DNA of 64,000 bases from contig CM040423.1 in the NCBI GenBank assembly GCA_022702705.1, positions 46,263,575-46,327,574 on the forward strand, in the 5' to 3' direction. Position numbers and translations under genes: made by a program. How positions within the stretch are numbered: the first letter of the stretch is position 1; each line of letters starts with the position of its first letter. Source of the stretch: Papilionanthe hookeriana x Papilionanthe teres. Lineage: Eukaryota; Streptophyta; Magnoliopsida; Asparagales; Orchidaceae. Below are positions 61,477-64,000 of the stretch, piece after piece. The notes under the pieces are model-generated. The model saw nothing but the letters and a program-made list of their open reading frames with translations. It did not search any database and had not been told where the DNA came from.

Positions 61477-64000
61477 ACCACTTTTCAAATATCATTTTTG
61501 TCCCTCCTAAAATATCATTTTCCAATAATCTCTCCCATATTGGACCTACTGACTACTCAAATAAGTGATTGGTTTAACACTTATATGAAATATGTAATAT
61601 TAAAAAGTACAGTGCACTCTTTTGTATAGATTTATAAATATAAATATCAAATATGTACATTCATAATAAATATGTAATGTAATTTTTTTTTTAAATTATT
61701 CTCTTAAAAAAATATATATATTTTCGAAGCAATTTTGGCAATTTACGGCGGAAATTTTTAATAAGAGCAGTAATCCTTTATAATTCAGTTATTAACTACT
61801 TTTGTTACGTCAAAACACGGCGGTCCGCGAGTGAACCCCACCGATGATGTAGCCAGTCAAATTTATACAATCAAATGCAGATTTAAATAAGAGCAGATCC
61901 TAACCCGTAGTCGTACTTTATTCGGCGATTTAATCGTTCCGTGGATGGGTTTTATGGGGCGATTTAAGGGTGGAAGGTAAGCGAGATTATTATATTTTTA
62001 AAGCTACTAATTATTAAATAAATAATGAAAATCTTTTTATACTTGCGTGAATTCTAAAAGATATATGGATCTACAATTAGACCACAAAGTCGACGTGTTC
62101 GAGCCATTGCTTGTGGACATGTAATAAGTGAAATTACATGTCCTCCTGCTTGGGTAAGGGTTAGATAGGTTATTTTAGGTATTTTACACTTGTGGACTCT
62201 GGCCTACTTTCTCTCAGGTTCGGTCGCCTGGGCTTGGTGGGACTTCATCTAATTTTATTAGTGGATTAGTTCAAGTTGGCAATGCCGGTCGAATATGTTG
62301 TTGAAGTCGCGATGGGTGTACAATTAGGGATCAAGCGACAAAGTTTATGCTGTCATAAGGCTAGATCCATAGAAGCTATTAGTCGGTCTGTCTTCTACCC
62401 TAAACAATTCGATAAAACTGGTCTACTAGGTCTTCTCGATTAGTATGTATAAAACTGGTCTGCTAGGCCTGCTATTGTGTAGATGGTGGATCACTGTAAT
62501 CCAATGAGTAGAGAGTAATCTGTCCTTAAATAGATATGTCGAGGGAAATCTACCAGTCATCCCCGGGGTGGCCATAAGCCACGTACCCACCTTCAGAACA
62601 ATTGATTTTGAGCCCAAATCATCTGATCCGGCATCCGAATCCCCATATCTTTTGCCAATGAGTCCATTCTTTAAATATCCCTTCTCCCTTAAAACCGTCA
62701 AATCTCTTCAAAATTCGTGCTGACATTATTTTTAAGTTCAAATAACAACTGAATTTATTAAATTCGGATTCATCAAACTTATTCAATCCTATTTAAGCTT
62801 AATCAATAAGGGCCCATTGACAAAAATGTTTGCGCAAATCAAGCAGCCCAGTTAGATGTTGATCCAAAACACAGGAAAGCGACAACTCAGCTCTGCTCAG
62901 CGAGGCGTCCGAAACCAACGTGATGGGGTGAAGGTCATGATCTGAAATAGGCGGGATGTGATAGGATCGTTTGACCGCTTACTGCCATCGATGGCCGGCA
63001 AAGAATGAAGATTTGGGCCACATGTTTGTGGGCCTTACTTTGAATTTTAAAGGCGATGGTAAAGATAGCTGAGTTAAGCTTTATTGTCAGGAAGGCGATG
63101 GTCCTCAGGCTCAGATTTTAGAGGATCTGCCTTTCCGTCATAAAGGACAATCTTCGTGCTCACATGCTTTGACTCGACCGCCTTTTCTGTTCGTCAATTT
63201 ATGCTCTGTAAATTATTTTTTCCAACTTTATTGGATGCTGACATAAATTTTTTTTTTTAATTAGGGGCATTTATATAGATAACATCCAATTCTCATGTAT
63301 TTATATATCTAACGCTTCTATTTTATTTTTATAATTTTACCTCCGATATCTTTTTATAGATGATGGCGGTTGCGTGATTTGTAGTCGACTAATGACTAGT
63401 ATTGGTTGGAATGATTCATCTGCGGAGACGACGCATTATTTCCTTCTTTGAGATGAGCGAAAATCAGGAAGACTTATGTTTGGGACAACTACAATTTATT
63501 AAAAATCAACTGTAGAGCTAATAAAAAATTATTTAATATTTGAAAAATTGTGATGATAATCTTCAAGCTTCAAATTTTCTCCTGTGAAGTGGATGGGACT
63601 CTATTTATAGATTTGTACGTGAAATTAATACAAAAATATGAATCACTCCGGTTAGACAGTCCAAAGCAGTTCATCGATCGAACAACATTCGATGAACAAT
63701 TGGGATCTTAATGTTGGATAATTTATGGGACTACAATGTAATTAATAAATGTGTTGGTCATTATTTAATAGCTCAAAATTATCGTTGTCTAATTAATTAA
63801 TAAAGTTTTACGACTTTAAAGACATTTGTCATGCGAAATTATAAGTCATGATACCATAAGAAAGAAATTTCAATTTAATGAGTGGCAGACCTAATTAAGT
63901 TAATCCTTCGTAACCACTCAATGTACATAATAAATAAAGCAGAATTGGTCCCCGATCCGCATAATCTAAAAATTCTCTCGTTCCCCATCAACGAGAGAGA
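61477..64000. other. Right-end region, no assignable gene
   Basis: The only longer frame (62,426-62,701, minus, 91 codons) has no domain I recognise. Its non-repetitive composition leaves open an unlabelled repeat. Short A and T runs occur at about 61,681 and 63,249. No host exon or known transposon found. Confidence 0.5.

Noticed and set aside
62426..62701. 91-codon minus-strand frame as a host gene
   Set aside because: No recognisable domain, no neighbouring exons and no clear start context; it may belong to an unlabelled repeat, so I only mention it.

Overview
This is nuclear DNA of a flowering plant. Two multi-exon genes with GT/AG introns, a BAG co-chaperone and a remorin, sit in a sea of nested plant-type LTR retrotransposons (Ty3 Athila, Ty3 Tat-like, several Ty1-copia), an RTE-type LINE and small DNA transposons. 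A monocot is plausible but I cannot prove it, and I do not name a species. There are no bacterial-type genes, no CRISPR array and no RNA gene that I can support.

Layout. 1-28,124 is a nest of Ty3-type elements. A long AT-rich repeat family ('X') has its right end at 1-2,472 (copy A) and a second copy (copy B) at 3,584-24,741. Copy B is split by a 13.7-kb Athila-type element (10,041-23,726; target duplication ACTTC). Around and between the X copies lie pieces of a gag-only Ty3 element ('Y'): an inverted 5' end (2,473-2,878), the middle of gag (2,879-3,583), the zinc-knuckle end of gag (24,742-25,140), three different tandem-repeat arrays where pol would be (25,275-26,345), and a full 3' LTR (27,240-28,124). 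28,355-34,452 is a complete-length but frame-broken Ty1-copia element (TSD CCTAC).

35,366-37,479 (+) is an apparently intact four-exon BAG-family gene (248 aa). 39,390-44,355 is a decayed Ty1-copia element on the minus strand, carrying an hAT-like element (41,407-42,130) and a foldback, MULE-like element (43,518-43,887). 44,637-60,314 (-) is an apparently intact six-exon remorin gene (554 aa). Its last intron is 10.9 kb and holds a decayed copia element, a LINE nested in that element, and a 3.5-kb gag-only copia derivative. A 5'-truncated LTR of family Y (60,673-61,476) lies a few hundred bases upstream of the remorin start. 61,477-64,000 contains nothing I can name.

How it works together. 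The two host genes are functionally unrelated neighbours: a ubiquitin-like/BAG Hsp70 co-chaperone and a plasma-membrane nanodomain scaffold. The rest is a layered record of insertions, with target duplications visible for five elements and a paralogous empty site for the Athila insertion.

The most unusual signals are: (1) near-palindromic 15-mers of the type CTCGCCGACGGCGAG, clustered in both Athila LTRs and upstream of each of two env-position ORFs, which suggests a shared promoter module; (2) a fossil primer-binding site inside the Athila LTR; (3) tandem units carrying a polypurine-tract-like end next to the 3' LTR of the small copia derivative; and (4) a systematic CTG/CAG to CG-type discrepancy in the retrotransposons, which looks more like methylation-linked consensus error than ordinary decay.
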